The position numbers and the translations under genes are program-made. From Callorhinus ursinus (Eukaryota; Chordata; Mammalia; Carnivora; Otariidae), in contig NW_020312867.1 of assembly GCF_003265705.1 (NCBI RefSeq), forward strand, positions 7,163,805 through 7,227,804: a DNA stretch of 64,000 bases, given 5' to 3'. Positions 22,956-35,099 of this stretch are shown here, piece after piece. Each line of letters opens with the position of its first letter. Position 1 is the first letter of the stretch. The notes under the pieces were generated by a model. It did no database searches. It was given only the letters and a program-made list of their open reading frames with translations, and was not told the origin of the DNA.

Positions 22956-23689
22956 AACATTCCAGCTACACAGGAGGCTAAGGAGTTTGGACCAGAATAA
23001 CTTAGTTCTGGGCAGATGGTGTACAGTTTCAGGCTGTGTTTTTCAATAAGCCGAACATGACCTGAATGGATGGATGAAGGCAGTTTGCCTGCTGAATTCA
23101 TCCATCAGTAATTCAGGCCACAGGATTTGCCCAGCAACCAGGCTTCATGGCTCTATGCCTCCTCATCTGAGAGTACATGATTGGAAATTGGAGACACTTC
23201 TGCTTCCCCCTAGGCTGAACATTTGATTTAGTGTGTTCTAGGGCAGATCTGGCCATCTCTCTTTACACTCCAGAGTGGGAGATTGTGAATATGACCCAGG
23301 GAACTAAGGGGGTGACCCACGTTCAGAAAGATCCTGTCAAGGCTTCTGGAGGGTTGGATTTCTGGCTTGGAGCAGACGTGTCTTGATATTGTCTGAAAAC
23401 AGAGATGAGACAGTCTGCAGGTGGGTGCCCTGAGGCTTTATCCGCTGAAGCCTCCTATATGGGGTTACTTTCCAAGAGGCTATCTGAACTGGAGGTCAAG
23501 AACAGAGCTTGTTTAGAGCCTGGGATAGTTAAATTACCAAATATTTGTTCCAGAGAAGGATGCGGCCCCATTCTCCTGTTCACTTGTTCCTGTATCCAGT
23601 CCCTGTGAATGGATTTCAGATTTTCCAACTTTTTTCTCATATATGCTCACACACACACTCACCCATACTTACACATACTATTAAATGTT

Positions 23690-24205
23690 TAATTACTTCT
23701 GAAAATAAAAAGTAAAGATCATGAATGGATGCTGAAACTGTTGTAAGGTTGAGGAACAGGATATCCATACAGTCTTAGAGCGTCACCCCACAGATTACCT
23801 ACTAATTACAAAGGAAGAAGTTTCCTTTATGATGGAGTGGCAAAATGGGATGGGATGAGATAACATGACAGGCTGTGCTGTGATGTGCTGGACACATCAT
23901 CTGTGCAGTCTTCTTGCGAAACATGTTTGACCCACGTCTACTCAGGAAGGAACATCAGAAAAAGTCAGAAAAGATACAGACCGTGGAATATTCTACAAGA
24001 CAACTAGCCTGGTCTCTTCAAAAATGTCAGCGCTGTGAAAAAAAAACAACCCAAAAACTCCATGGGGATTGTTACGGATGAAAGGAGACAAGTGTAAAGT
24101 ACCATCTGTGATTGGATTCTGGGTCACAACCTTTTTAAATAGGCTGTAAAGAAAATTTTCAGATGAATGGGGAAATTTGAATATGGATTGTTTGGGCTTG
24201 ATTGT
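23690..24205 (+). repeat. Ancient L1 3' UTR-like remnant
   Basis: AAAAATGTCAGCGCTGTGAA, ATTGGATTCTGGGTCACAAC and AATTTGAATATGGATTG occur in the order found in old mammalian L1 3' tails. Diverged; subfamily not assigned. Confidence 0.5.
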
Positions 24206-24214
24206 ATTGTGACT

Positions 24215-24360
24215 GCAGGACCTTGCTAATCAAGGTGTGGTTAGCCCCATCAGCATCACCTGGGAGCCTTGAAGCAACGCAGAATCTCCGCTCCACCCCA
24301 GAGCTACTGGATCTCCAGCTGATCCACACGCACACTTAGTCTGAGACATGCTGGTGTAGG
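24215..24360 (+). repeat. MER5-like DNA transposon fragment
   Basis: ATCAGCATCACCTGGGAGC, GCAGAATCTCCGCTCCACCC and AGCTGATCCACACGCACA resemble the MER5/hAT-Charlie interior. Confidence 0.5.
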
Positions 24361-24732
24361 AGAAGCTCCTTATTCGAGGGTGGTATGTGTCTGCCTCAGG
24401 GCCCAGGTAACCTCATGTTCTTGATCATTGTGAGAGAATGGGCCGGCAAGCGGTAAAACTGTATAAATATTTACTGTTCTTATTATCTGCCAAGACCATA
24501 GAGCCCTCACATATATGTGCTCAACAACTCTTTGTATATGAATGAACGAATATATTGTTCTCTCCACCTAACCTTCACTTTCTCACCTCACAATCCCTCA
24601 GAGCTTGAGTCGAATGTCAGCTCCATGTCGGGTTCCAATGTCGGGGAACCCCAAGGAACCCCTATATTTCTAGCAGGGTGTGGCGGGCATGAGTGCCCCA
24701 GGGATTTTACTAAGATCAAAGAAACAGGGAGA

Positions 24733-24925
24733 GGGTGCCTGGGCGGCTCAGTTGGTTGAGCGACTGCCTTCTGCTCAGGTCATGATCCTGGAGTCCCGGG
24801 ATCGAGCCCCACATCGGGCTCCCTGCTCAGCAGGGAGTCTGCTTCTCCCTCTGACCCTCTTCCCTCTCGTGCTCTCTATCTCTTATTCTCTCTCTCAAAT
24901 AAATAAATAAAATCTTAAAAAAAAA
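24733..24925 (+). repeat. CAN SINE, young-looking
   Basis: Full head, body and tail with an identical 15-bp target-site duplication AAAGAAACAGGGAGA (24718-24732, 24926-24940). Confidence 0.94.
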
Positions 24926-24999
24926 AAAGAAACAGGGAGAAACACTTTTGGTGCCTCCATACCGCCTTGCCTTAGGGCTGGAATCCTCTTTTGGGAAAA

Positions 25000-26010
25000 T
25001 CTTTTTGGAGGCCTAAACTGCTCATGTGAATTATTTTCAGCTCCACCATCCTAGAGAAATTCTCCCACATGTCTATGAGGGGACATATCCAAGGATTTCC
25101 AGCAGTGTTTGTTATTTTTCTTGGTAGCAGGAAGTGGGAGCAAACCCAGGTGTGTGTCGCTGGGAAAGGGATCGACAAGATGTATTGGATGTATACTCTG
25201 GGATGCTGGGCAGCAGCAAGAAGCAATAATCTCTGAGCACGCTCAGCTGGGGTGATGCTGCCTCCTGGTTTGGGGAGGACAGTTAGGCTATATGCCCTTT
25301 GCCCTGGCCTGATTATTAATAGAATCCCTTGCACTCTCAAAAGGGTACCAGTTGGCACGATAATGTTTGGTCACTTTCATGGGTCAAGTAGAAGCAGAGC
25401 CTGAGATGAGGATTCTTGTTTAAGCGATTCCGAGGGGGAGTGTTCTTGGGAGGAAGGGTATGAGGGCATGCAGGCGATAAAAGGCTAAATGAGGAGTGGG
25501 TCTTGGCCAGAGACTCCTTTCACTGTGACCCCAAGGAGAGCTCTGGGGCACAGACCACACCAGAGAATTGTTCCTGCTTTGAGACCAGGCCTCCTGTACC
25601 CTGTACCTGTCAGTCACTGGCCACAGTGTAGGAGTCCAGGGCTGAGGTACCCTGGCTAGCTGGCTTCTGTGTGACCAAGGGCAATGCTCCAGAGAAGGTG
25701 GCCGTTGTGAGCGGCTTTCAGTCAACACTCTCAACAGCTGGGGGTTGGGCCACTATGTCTGGTAAAGAGGATGTGGGTGGGGCACCAAATGCCTTCCTAT
25801 AATCCCCCTAACCTCAAGAACATGTATAGAATTCTAAAATGTGGAACTGAGCATTAAGAAATGTGTGATATGATTGCATAAAAGTAAGTATTGCATAGCA
25901 ACATTGAAAATCTAACAAGAATATTTACATATTAAAGAATATACATCAAGCCTATTAGAATGGTTCCCTATAGAGGGATGGGAATGAGAGTGGGAACTGG
26001 GGATTAAAAC
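25000..26010. other. Intergenic stretch, little recognised
   Basis: Unique-looking sequence; 25830-25960 is AT-rich and L1-like but too diverged to assign. Confidence 0.4.
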
Positions 26011-26017
26011 AACAACA

Positions 26018-26124
26018 GGGGCACCTGGCTGGCTTGGTCGGTAGAGTACGCAACTCTTGATCTCGAGGCCATGACTTCGAGCCCCATGTTGGGTGCGGAG
26101 ATTACTAAAAATAAATAAACTTTA
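26018..26124 (+). repeat. CAN SINE, short subtype
   Basis: Head GGGGCACCTGGCTGGCTTGG followed directly by an AAATAAATAAACTTT tail, with no pyrimidine-rich body. Confidence 0.8.
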
Positions 26125-26169
26125 AACAACAGCAGCAACAAAATGTGTGTAAGTAAAATAAAACAGGGG

Positions 26170-26361
26170 TAGGGCACCTGGGTGGCTCAGATGGTTAAGC
26201 GTCTGCCTTCGGCTCAGGTCATGATCCCAGGGTCTTGGGATCGAGTCCCGCATCGGGCTCCCTGCTCCTTGGGAGCCTGCTTCTCCCTCTGCCTCTCTCT
26301 TTCTCTGTCTCTCTCTCTGTCTCTCATGAATAAATAAATAAAATCTAAAAAAAAATAAAAT
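26170..26361 (+). repeat. CAN SINE, young-looking
   Basis: Identical 15-bp target-site duplication AAAATAAAACAGGGG at 26155-26169 and 26362-26376. Confidence 0.94.
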
Positions 26362-26468
26362 AAAATAAAACAGGGGCTTTGCCGGAAAATGGTGAAGATA
26401 GTCTGCCCTGAAGGAATGAGTGCGATGAACTCATCCCTCTGCTTCTGAGATTCAAAAAAGAAAATACA

Positions 26469-26574
26469 TGGGGCACCTGACTGCCTCAGTTGGTGGAGCA
26501 TGTGACTCTTGATCTCTGGGTCGTGAGTTCAAGCCCCACGTTGGGCTTGGAGCCCACTGAAAAGAGAGAGAGAG
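26469..26574 (+). repeat. CAN SINE, short subtype
   Basis: Identical 15-bp target-site duplication AAAAAAGAAAATACA at 26454-26468 and 26575-26589. Lacks the pyrimidine-rich body. Confidence 0.85.
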
Positions 26575-26594
26575 AAAAAAGAAAATACAAGATC

Positions 26595-28170
26595 TTTGAA
26601 GACTTTAAGAAAAAGCTGTCATGTCAGCGTTCTCTTTGTTCTTTGTTGGGTTGGGGACAGAGGCTGGATTTGCAAAAGGAATGACAAGTGCCCCTCTGAC
26701 AGTGAGTCGGGTTCTTTGGTTTACAAGAGCTAAAGGCCTGGCTGGAAGCACTTTGGGCAAAGGTGGGATTGTTTGGCTCTTGAACTCCAAGGAAATTGTA
26801 AGTAACTGAACCACTGGACTGCTGGACAGGACCCGCAGGGACAGAGCTGGGCCTCAGTTACCTCCAGCAACCAGGGCATCCAGGCTGCTGAATTCTCTCT
26901 GCTCATCTCTGCGTACTGTCTTTATTCTCCTTCATAGCAAACCCGTGTGCCACAAATGGTACCACGAGCTGACTTAACATGTAATGATTTGCCTCAGGAA
27001 CCCGGAGGCTCCTGGGTTCATGAACCCTCTTGGTTCAGTGTTGTCATGATGTCCAGCTCCACCATCAAAAGGCCTCTGGGGTGGGTGAGACTTCCAATAC
27101 AACAGTCTGAGTCGGGGGTCAGTGAGGATTTCCGTAATCACGGGCAAAGCCATGGGATGTTGGAGTGATGAAATGTTAAGGGTCACAGGATGTTAGCATC
27201 CCAATGTGCTCAGGGTGAAAGCGTTATTGTCTTGGCATTGGTACTTTCCCTAGGGAGGGCACGGTGTGTATGTTGAGTATGGGAAGATAGCTTGACAATC
27301 TGCATGAGCTGAATGTGAGACCCTAAGAACCCTGGATGGCAAGTGCAGAAGAAACAGAAACGGCAAATCTGTTTTGCGTTAGAAATGAACAGGAGGGAGA
27401 GAAAGAGATAAACAGAAATGAAGGGGAGGTTGGAAGAAGGATAGGAGCCTGCAAAATGGCCTGAGTCTGAGACACCATGTGGAGAGAGGGGGGAAATTCC
27501 TGCTGGGCTCAACACCGAATGGAGTGAGGGGGTACCAACTGAGGAGAAAGACTTTTGGAATCAGAGGATATCATGAGAGTTCTGGCAGCTGAGTGGGAAA
27601 TGGATTGGCCAGAACAAGAGAAATAGACCAAAGAAGAGATGGTAGTGGCTTTGGCTAGGCGGGGCTGGTGGAGATGGAGACAAGCGGGTGTGATTAAGTT
27701 TTACACTCAGGAAATTTCTGAATTAGGATTTCATTTAGAAAATAGAATCAACAAGACTCCCTGATGGGGTGTAAGGGAGGAGGAGAAACCGACTCCTGCA
27801 TTTCTGAACTGAGCTACTGGATGATAAAGATGCCATTAACGGAGAGAGGGAAGATTTTGGGCGGCCAGGCGTCCTCTATCTTTCTCTTTCAATTTGGTAT
27901 TCTGTTTCTGTGGGAGGCTGCGGCTTCCCTTGCACTAATGTCCTCTCCTGCCAGCAGAGGGCAGCCTAGGCCAATGAACAGGCACAGAGTGGGCGGTACC
28001 GGGATAGCCCAGATGGTCCTAGGGACACTGGCTATGGAAACCAGGTTGTCTGGCTTATGGAAAAGAAGTAGGTCTTCTCTGAGGCTTAAATCCAGCCTTT
28101 GACTTTGAGGTCAATCCCGACACAGAAATCTGGGGGCTGTCCATGTCCAAGGCTGCTGGACAATTCAGGG
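26595..28170. other. Intergenic stretch, mostly unassigned
   Basis: A probable antisense L2 piece lies at about 27600-27760 (GGTGGAGATGGAGACAAG). Nothing else recognised. Confidence 0.4.
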
Positions 28171-28452
28171 CCGCATCATCTTTTCCAGGCTATTTCAATA
28201 GCTTTCTAATTCATCTCCTGGAGACCCCTCTGCATCTTGTATCTTTGCTTGAAACCCCTTAAGTGTCCCCCTCCCCTCATGGTAAGCTCATGCTCCTCAC
28301 CATGGCCTTCAAGGCCCTGCATACACTGCCCCCGCCAAGATGTTTAGCTCCATCCCTTATCGCTTCCTTCTTTTGCATCTAGCTCTTTTCTGCCACAGGT
28401 CCTTTGCATAAGCTGTTTCTCCCTTCCTCGTCTTCTTTCTCCCCAATTTTCT

Positions 28453-28574
28453 TTCCTTCTTTCTTTTTAAAAAGTAGGTTCCATGCCCAGCACAGAGCCC
28501 AACGCAGGGCTTGAATTCATGAACTAAGCTGAGATCAAGAGTTAGACACTTAACTGAGCCACCCAGGCGCCCCT
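28453..28574 (-). repeat. CAN SINE, short
   Basis: Ends ACTTAACTGAGCCACCCAGG on plus, i.e. the tRNA-like head on minus. No clear target-site duplication. Confidence 0.75.
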
Positions 28575-28588
28575 CTCTCCTGGATTTT

Positions 28589-28780
28589 CTTTTTTTTTTT
28601 TTTAAGATTTTATTTATTTGAGAGAGAGAGTGAGAGCACGAGCAGGGGGGAGGGGCAGAGGGAGAGGGAGAAGTAGGCTCCCTGCTGAGCAGGGAGCCCG
28701 ATGTGGGCTCCATCCCAGGACCCTGGGATCACGACCTGAGCTGGAGGCAGATGCTTCACTGACTGAGCCACCCAGGTGCA
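28589..28780 (-). repeat. CAN SINE
   Basis: Identical target-site duplication CTCTCCTGGATTTT at 28575-28588 and 28781-28794. Confidence 0.9.
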
Positions 28781-29299
28781 CTCTCCTGGATTTTTTAGCT
28801 CCTTCTCACGGGTCTTAGCTTAAATGTTACCTTAAATTCTTTTTCTCAGCGTCTTAAAAAAAAATCCTCATAGCACATAACACTGTAGTGTGCAATGTGC
28901 TAAGTACCAGGATAATTTGATAAATCAATTTGTGTTTTTTGTCTCTATTTTCTCCTTCCCTTTCTGTATTTCTTGCCTAGGGAAGCTTTGCTCATAGAGT
29001 TCAAAGCAGAAGTTGCCTCCAAGACTCCTTCCTTTCTGGCTTCCATTCTCTATACGTTTATGGTGGAACAGATAGGGAACAGGTGGATGGAACGGATAGG
29101 GAAACTGTCAGCTCCCTAGGTCCAGTCCCGCTCACAGATGTGTTTTGTATGACCTTTACCTTCACAGGTTCAACACCTGTTTTCACTCTGTGGCCAAAGT
29201 TAAAACATAGAGCAATTTCAAAATAGAAATTTGGATATTTGGCTTCTCTTGGACAGTTAGAGGATCTGGCAATCTCGGGTTTGCATTTGCATGGGATGG

Positions 29300-29540
29300 G
29301 CACTAATATTTATTGACTACCTACTGATGGCAGGCCCTGTTCAAAGTGCTTTCTCCGGTGAGGTTGTCATCCAGCTAGGGACAAGTATTATTCTTTTTCG
29401 TGGCTACAGAAGCAGGCACAGAGTGGTTAAGTGGCTTGCCCGAGAACTCACAGGCAGTTACCAGTAGCACCAGAAGTGAACCCAGGCAGCAAACTCTAGA
29501 ATGTGGGCTCCTAACCATTAGACCATGCTGCCTGATAGCA
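29300..29540 (-). repeat. MIR SINE
   Basis: ATATTTATTGACTACCTACT through CCATTAGACCATGCTGCCTG; nearly full length. Confidence 0.8.
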
Positions 29541-29693
29541 GTTTTGTGGGCTGAGCTGAGCTGCCCGCTCTAGGTAGGACATGTGTTCTCTAGTTACCAA
29601 GCTCCACACTTTTTTTATTGTTGAGTGTGTAAAGTCTTGTTGTAGGGAGAGTAACTCATTTCTTCTGAGGGTAAGGACAGCGGGAGACACAAA

Positions 29694-29940
29694 GGTACAG
29701 AAGTCCCCAAGATAATCTTCTTCTGCACTGAAGACATACTATCTTTTTTTTTTTTTTGAGATTTTATTTATGTATTTGACAGAGAGAGAGAGAGCACAAG
29801 CAGGCGAAGTGGCAGGTAGAGGGAGAGGGAGAAGCAGACTCCCCGCTGAGCAGGGAGCCCGACGCAGGGCTTGATCCCAGGACGCCGGGATCATGACCTG
29901 AGCCAAAGGCAGACGCTTAACTGAGCCATCCAGTCACCCC
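29694..29940 (-). repeat. CAN SINE plus 52-bp flank, copy 1 of a duplicated block
   Basis: The SINE (about 29746-29940) is preceded at 29694-29745 by sequence about 90% identical to 35613-35664. The two SINEs also share rare variants (ATGTATTTG, AGTGGCAGG). No target-site duplication is seen on the right side. Confidence 0.75.
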
Positions 29941-29948
29941 TTCTTCTT

Positions 29949-30053
29949 CTTCTTTTTTTTTTTAACTAATCTCTACCCCCAACATGGGGCTCAAACTCAA
30001 AACCCCAGAGATCAAGGGTCGCATATTCTTCCAACTGAGCCAGTCAGACGCCC
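29949..30053 (-). repeat. CAN SINE, short subtype
   Basis: TAATCTCTACCCCCAACATG and CCAACTGAGCCAGTCAGACG mark the short tRNA-only variant, directly beside the SINE at 29746-29940. Confidence 0.75.
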
Positions 30054-30189
30054 TAAAATTAATTCGGTTTTTGAGAAAATAAAGAAATGAGTATTTCTTG
30101 CACGCTTGAGTTTGGGGGTTAAGATTTAGATCTGATGCAACAGTCTGTAATTTTTTTTTATTATTTCTGCTTTTATGAAGTTTTCTTTT

Positions 30190-30500
30190 TTGGTTTGTCT
30201 CTTGCTTTAGACTGTGAGCCCCTTGATGGCAGAATGATGTACAGTGTTCACCAGTGTTCACCCTGCACATCCACTGTCTAGAGAGCATCAGGCATATAGT
30301 AGATGCTCAATCATCATCCTGGTAATTATAACGCACACTCAGGGGGTACCTACTTCACATTTATATATAATATAACTAACCCGTTTGATCCTCACGCCAC
30401 CCTATGGGCAGGCATCTTCATTGTCCTCATTTACATGTGAGGAATCTCAGGTACAGGAAGACTAATTTGCCCTAGGTCACACAGCCTGGGTCATGCCTAG
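30190..30500. repeat. L2/MIR remnants
   Basis: GACTGTGAGCCCCTTGATGG (L2-like, plus, about 30190-30320) followed by an antisense MIR (about 30325-30500, CCTAGGTCACACAGCCTGGG). Confidence 0.65.
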
Positions 30501-30539
30501 TAAGTATTCATGAATGAATGGATGAGGGACTGATTCCTG

Positions 30540-33060
30540 GCGTGCTCTTGTTGGCCCCCTGGCTTTCCCTCATCCTACACAGCTGTGTCCCACAATGTCG
30601 GAAGTACTTGGGTCAGACCCAGGCAGGACACTGTGTCAGGGAGTCCCTGAGGCGATGTCCTCACCTTAGAACTGGTGATTGATCATTTTTAGTCACATCC
30701 GGCCTCTCCATCTAGCCTCTTCTCTCTTTGTTCTCAGCATTATACTTACACTTCAACATACCAACCATTCTTAAGCCCCTAGATTCTTTCAGCCTCCCTG
30801 CTTTGGCTCAAGCTCTTCCTTGTGCGGGGACCATCTTTCCAATCCTGAGATTCCATTCTTCTAAAAGGAGAAACTGGGAAGGGAGGCCAGGTCTTTAAAC
30901 CATGTCATTCTCTGGTAATACTAAAACACTGGATTGCGTCTGGTCTCCAGCAGCCTTATGATGATGGTGGTGCCGGAGGAGGCCGGAAGAACAGTATCCT
31001 TTGTGCCCATCTCTCTGGTGGGAATGCAGAGTCCCAGAGAGAAGAAGGGACTTCGTAAAAGTGAAGCAGGGGATCAGATTCAGGGCTGCGCTAAAACCTG
31101 GGCTGCTGGTCTCCCAGCCCAGAGCCCTTTCCACAGTGGGGCAGTAACTCCATTTGGCGTTACACAGAGAGCAGGGTCTGAGCGCCCAAAAAGAGCCCCT
31201 CAATTCTAATAGTGCCTGAAATTCTGTCATTGGAGATCACTTCCTTTGGGGAGCAAGGGGTGTTGAAGGCTTTTTGGTCTCTAGGGAGCCCCGACTAATG
31301 ATGAAAACCCCTGTGATGAGTCCTACACTAAGCTCATGTCAGCCTGTTCCCAGGAGGATGATCTGGCTGACAGGCAGCCAAGGGTGAGATGCCGTGGGAA
31401 GGAGATCCTGACTGAGGCCTGGAGGAATGTGGGAAGCACCAAGGCAGGCAGAAAAATGGGTCAGGGGTGGGGGGTGTCAGCCAAAGGGCGGGGCAGCTGT
31501 GAGATCCTTGGCCTGGGGACTCAGGAAGCCAGGCTTCACCATCAACTTGCTGTGTGATGTTGGGCAAGACTCTTTGCTCCTTGGAGCTCTGATCTGGGTC
31601 AGTGCGGTGGAACAGAGTTGCTTCTGGTTTATCTTAAGGCTCTTGGTGTCAGGAAGTTGGGGCCCCAGGTGGTGGTTGCTATGACAACCTGTAGAGATAG
31701 TGACCAAGGGCACTGTTGACATGACTATGATCACAAGGTCCAAGAGCCAAATGACTATCAGTTCTGCCTCGAGACAGTTCCCTCCCTGTCACCTCCTTCC
31801 ATTTCCCCTAAAATTCAGCATTGGTGGGGCCAGAGAGGTGTCAGGAGTCAGGGACCTACACACTGCCGTGCTTTGTCTTCTACCGACGGGCTGTGTAACC
31901 TTGGCTAAGTCTTTGCTTCTCTCTGGGCCTTTTTTCCACATCTGGAAGATGAAGAGGTTGCCCAGGGCCCTTTTTACTCTAAATTCCTATCAATTTGCCT
32001 TTACATAAGAGACAATTTTTAAGCCAAAGGGTTGTTTCCAGGAATGATATGAAAAGTATTAACAACTGTTATGACCGTCACTTCCTGACCTCCCCACACA
32101 GGCCTGGACTGCCCTGCCAGGTAGGTGTTACCCCTTTAGCAGCTAGAAGTGGGGAGGGCTGGTTAGACCCAGAGGAGGGTCCAGAGCAGCCTGTCTGCTT
32201 GAGGGGTACATGGAGGGCGCCCAGGGCAGGGGCTATGAACAACGAGTAGGCAAATACCTAAATATTTTGACAACTGGTATGGCCATACCTTCGCCTACTG
32301 GCTGAACATGAGCCTCTGCTGTATCTATAATGGTGGAGTTACAGGCACTGTGAGTAGTGAAGGGAGATTTTCTGAGCAGAGGGACCACGCTGATGTCATA
32401 GAGATCAGGCCACTGAGGGAGCCGAGGGCTCTCAAGCCCTGCCCTCGTCAGAGAGCAGGATTGATCCTTCTTCCCGGTGGCTCGCTGCACATTCTGACTA
32501 GGTTGTGCACACTTCCTGGAGAGCCAGGGCTGCCAGCATCTCAGTTCCAGAATGGCTGATGCCCAGACCAGTGGGGAGGGCACAGCAGGAAATGGCAGAG
32601 CAGGGGGGCCCAAGGAGGAAGCAGAGAGCTCGGGGGGAACACCTGCCCCTCCTCTCCCAGGAGACCAGCCCCTGGGCAGATGCCAGACCCTTGGCCTCTG
32701 GGATCTGTTCCTCTCCACGCACCCCCAGCCCGCTTGTCTCTCCCAGCAGGACTTTGCAAACAGCTTCTCCGGATGGACGGATGGATGCGGCTGCTCCCTC
32801 CTCCCTGCACACTTTCTATTCCCAGCCCTGAGCCTCCGCCAGGGTTCCTCAGGAAAATTGGCTGAAAGAGACATTTTCCATACTCTTGACTCCTCTGCTG
32901 GGTAGCTGTCCCTGCCTCCACTCTCTCCAGCCCATCACCAGGACCCAGAAGGAGGGGAAATACTTGGTCAACTGGTTGCTGCTCCCTGACCCCTTCATTC
33001 TGTATGCCATTTTATCTTCATGGGCCTCAGTTTCTTAATCTATGAAATGAGCTAGCTACC
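30540..33060. other. Intergenic stretch without confident gene or young repeat
   Basis: GC-moderate unique sequence between HM13 and REM1. Weak MIR-like pieces occur at about 31540-31600 and 31890-31990. Long open frames at 32233-32874 are not supported as coding. Confidence 0.45.
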
Positions 33061-33088
33061 CTGAGAAGCAGGCTTGGGAGTCAGGCTT

Positions 33089-33197
33089 TTTTTTTAGATT
33101 TTATTTTTAAGTAATCTCTACACCCAACGTGGGGCTCAAATCCACAACCCCTAGATCAAGAGTTGCATGCTCTACCAACGGAGCCAGCCAGGCGCTC
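33089..33197 (-). repeat. CAN SINE, short subtype
   Basis: TAAGTAATCTCTACACCCAA and GAGCCAGCCAGGCGCTCC. Inserted in a MIR; approximate target site GGAGTCAGRC on both sides. Confidence 0.82.
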
Positions 33198-33199
33198 CA

Positions 33200-33660
33200 G
33201 GAGTCAGACATTCCTGATTTAATCCTTAGCTCACTAACTGTGAGCTACTGTGTGACTTTGGACAAGATCCTCAACATCTTGGAGGCTCAGTTTTCCCCAT
33301 CTGTAGATAGTGTTCTCTCTTACTGTTGTGAGGATTAATGAAATAAGCTGAGGAAAGGATTTAGCTCAGCACTCTGCACATGGCAAGTGTCAATGAGTAC
33401 CTATTTTTTAATTAATTAATTAATTAATCAATCAGAGCCTACTTGGTGCCGGATGCTGTGTTAGGGCTTTATGTACCCGATTTCTAATCCATACAAGACC
33501 TGTGCAAAGTGCTTGTCATCCCCTTTGTAAAACTGAGGGTCCAAAGTTTCAGAGAAGCTAAGTAACACGTTCAAGGTCACAGATATCAAATGGCTGAGCC
33601 AGAGGGATTCAAACTCAGATCTGACTCATTCCGGCTTTCCTATTCTAACCAAGGCTCTGG
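33200..33660. repeat. Two MIR SINEs and (TTAA)n
   Basis: Plus MIR at about 33200-33405 (TGTGTGACTTTGGACAAG), a TTAATTAA run at 33408-33431, then a minus MIR at about 33430-33660 (TTCAAGGTCACAGATATC). Confidence 0.7.
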
Positions 33661-34219
33661 TAACTAGAAGAAAGAACACCCCCCTGCTTCAGGCAGATAA
33701 TGAAGAGCAGAATGGCTTTGGCTGAGATTTTAATCCAGCCCTTACAAACTGTAATTTCAAAGCTTCAGCTGGGGTTTTGGGCAGCTAAGGGGCACAGTCA
33801 TTGAGAGGAATATTGTTTAATTTTGTTACAATTAGGGAAATGCAAAGTAAGCAATGAGGCATCTTCGTTTCCAACCTTCCCTCATCCTGTGCCCAAGAAA
33901 ATGTCAAATGAGAAAAAACTAGTGATATCTAATGTGGTTCATGGTGTGGGGAATTGGGCATTGTTAGTTTGAATATAAACAAAAGCAGTCCTTTTGGAGG
34001 GCAATTTGGCGGCGTCTGACAAAACATAAAATGTGCATGTTCTTTGACCTAGTAAATTTGCATTTGGTAATTTTTCCTCTTCGTCCAAAATATTCACTGC
34101 CACATTGCTTGTAAGGGCAAAACATTTACATAACATAATGTAACATAATGTCCTTCAAAGGGTAGACTATGTACATCCATATTGTGGAATATTTTATACC
34201 CATGAAAAAGAGCAAGGTA

Positions 34220-34806
34220 AAAACAAAACAAAACAGACAGACAGAAAGCAGAATAGAGACAACACGATTATAATCAGAGATTTCAACATGCCTTTCTCAG
34301 CAATTGGTGAAACAGGAGGGATAAAATCATTAAGCACATGGAATACTTGAACAGCATTTGTAAGTTACCTTGACCTAATTGACATTTTAGAACACTACAC
34401 CCAGTAATGGCAGAATGAATATTATTTTCAAGTGCACAATGGAACATGGATCATGATAGACCAAATGCTGAACTACAAAACAAGTCTCAGATTTGCAATC
34501 AAATTAAATTAGAAATCAATGACCAAGAAGATAGGTAGAGTCCTCCTAAATATTTGGAAATTAAACAACATACTTTTGAATAACCTATGGGAAGAAGAAA
34601 TCACAGGGGCAAATAGAAAATATTTTGAACTGAATTATCATGGAAACACAACACTCTAAAATCTCTGGGCTGTATCTAGAGCAGTGTATAGAGGGAAATC
34701 TATAGCTTTATATAAATTATATAGTTTTTTTCTAAAATAGCTTTAAATGCTCATATTAGAAAAGAAGAAAGTTATCAAATAAATGATGTAATTTCCTATC
34801 TTAAGA
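34220..34806 (+). repeat. L1 ORF2 (endonuclease-to-RT linker) remnant
   Basis: Contains GACCTAATTGACATTTTAGA, TTCAAGTGCACAATGGAAC, ATTTGGAAATTAAACAACAT and TAGAGGGAAATCTATAGC, in the order of the L1 ORF2 endonuclease domain and following region. Broken by stops; inactive. Confidence 0.75.
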
Positions 34807-34817
34807 AGCTAGTAAAA

Positions 34818-34966
34818 GGGGGTGACCGGCTGGCTCAGATGGTTAAGCATCTGCCTTCGGCTCAGGTCATGATCCCAGGGTCCTGGGATTGAGCCCCACA
34901 TCGGGCTCAGTGGAGAGCTTGCTTCTCCCTCTCCCACTCCCCCTGCTTGTGGCTCTCTCTAGAAAA
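34818..34966 (+). repeat. CAN SINE, tail degraded
   Basis: GGCTGGCTCAGATGGTTAAG head and TCTGCCTTCGGCTCAGGTCA body; ends in AGAAAAAGAAAAACAAAATA. Confidence 0.85.
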
Positions 34967-35099
34967 AGAAAAACAAAATAAACCTCAACATTGTGAGGTA
35001 CATTTATATGTACTGGCATCAATAGGAAGCCAGGACACATTGAATGAAAAAAGCAAATTATATCTAATATATACACATCATGGCAGAGATTGCTTGTTG

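Larger units (their letters stand above)
28180..28990 (+). repeat. L2 LINE fragment, split by two CAN SINEs
   Basis: CTTCAAGGCCCTGCATACAC and CACAGGTCCTTTGCATAAGC (left) and the continuation after 28781 match the L2 3' region on the plus strand. SINEs occupy 28453-28574 and 28589-28780. Confidence 0.55.
33920..35090 (+). repeat. Ancient L1-type tail split by a second L1 piece and a SINE
   Basis: Left part has TTTTGGAGGGCAATTTGG, GACCTAGTAAATTTGC and TGTGGAATATTTTATACC; right part (from about 34985) has ATGTACTGGC and GAATGAAAAAAGCAAATTAT. Together they are collinear with the same old repeat type seen at 16690-17830. The insertions lie at 34216-34806 and 34818-34966. Confidence 0.55.

Noticed and set aside
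32233..32874. 213-codon open frame on minus in the HM13-REM1 interval
   Set aside because: Several long frames overlap on both strands, typical of GC-rich noncoding DNA. No conserved protein pattern was recognised.
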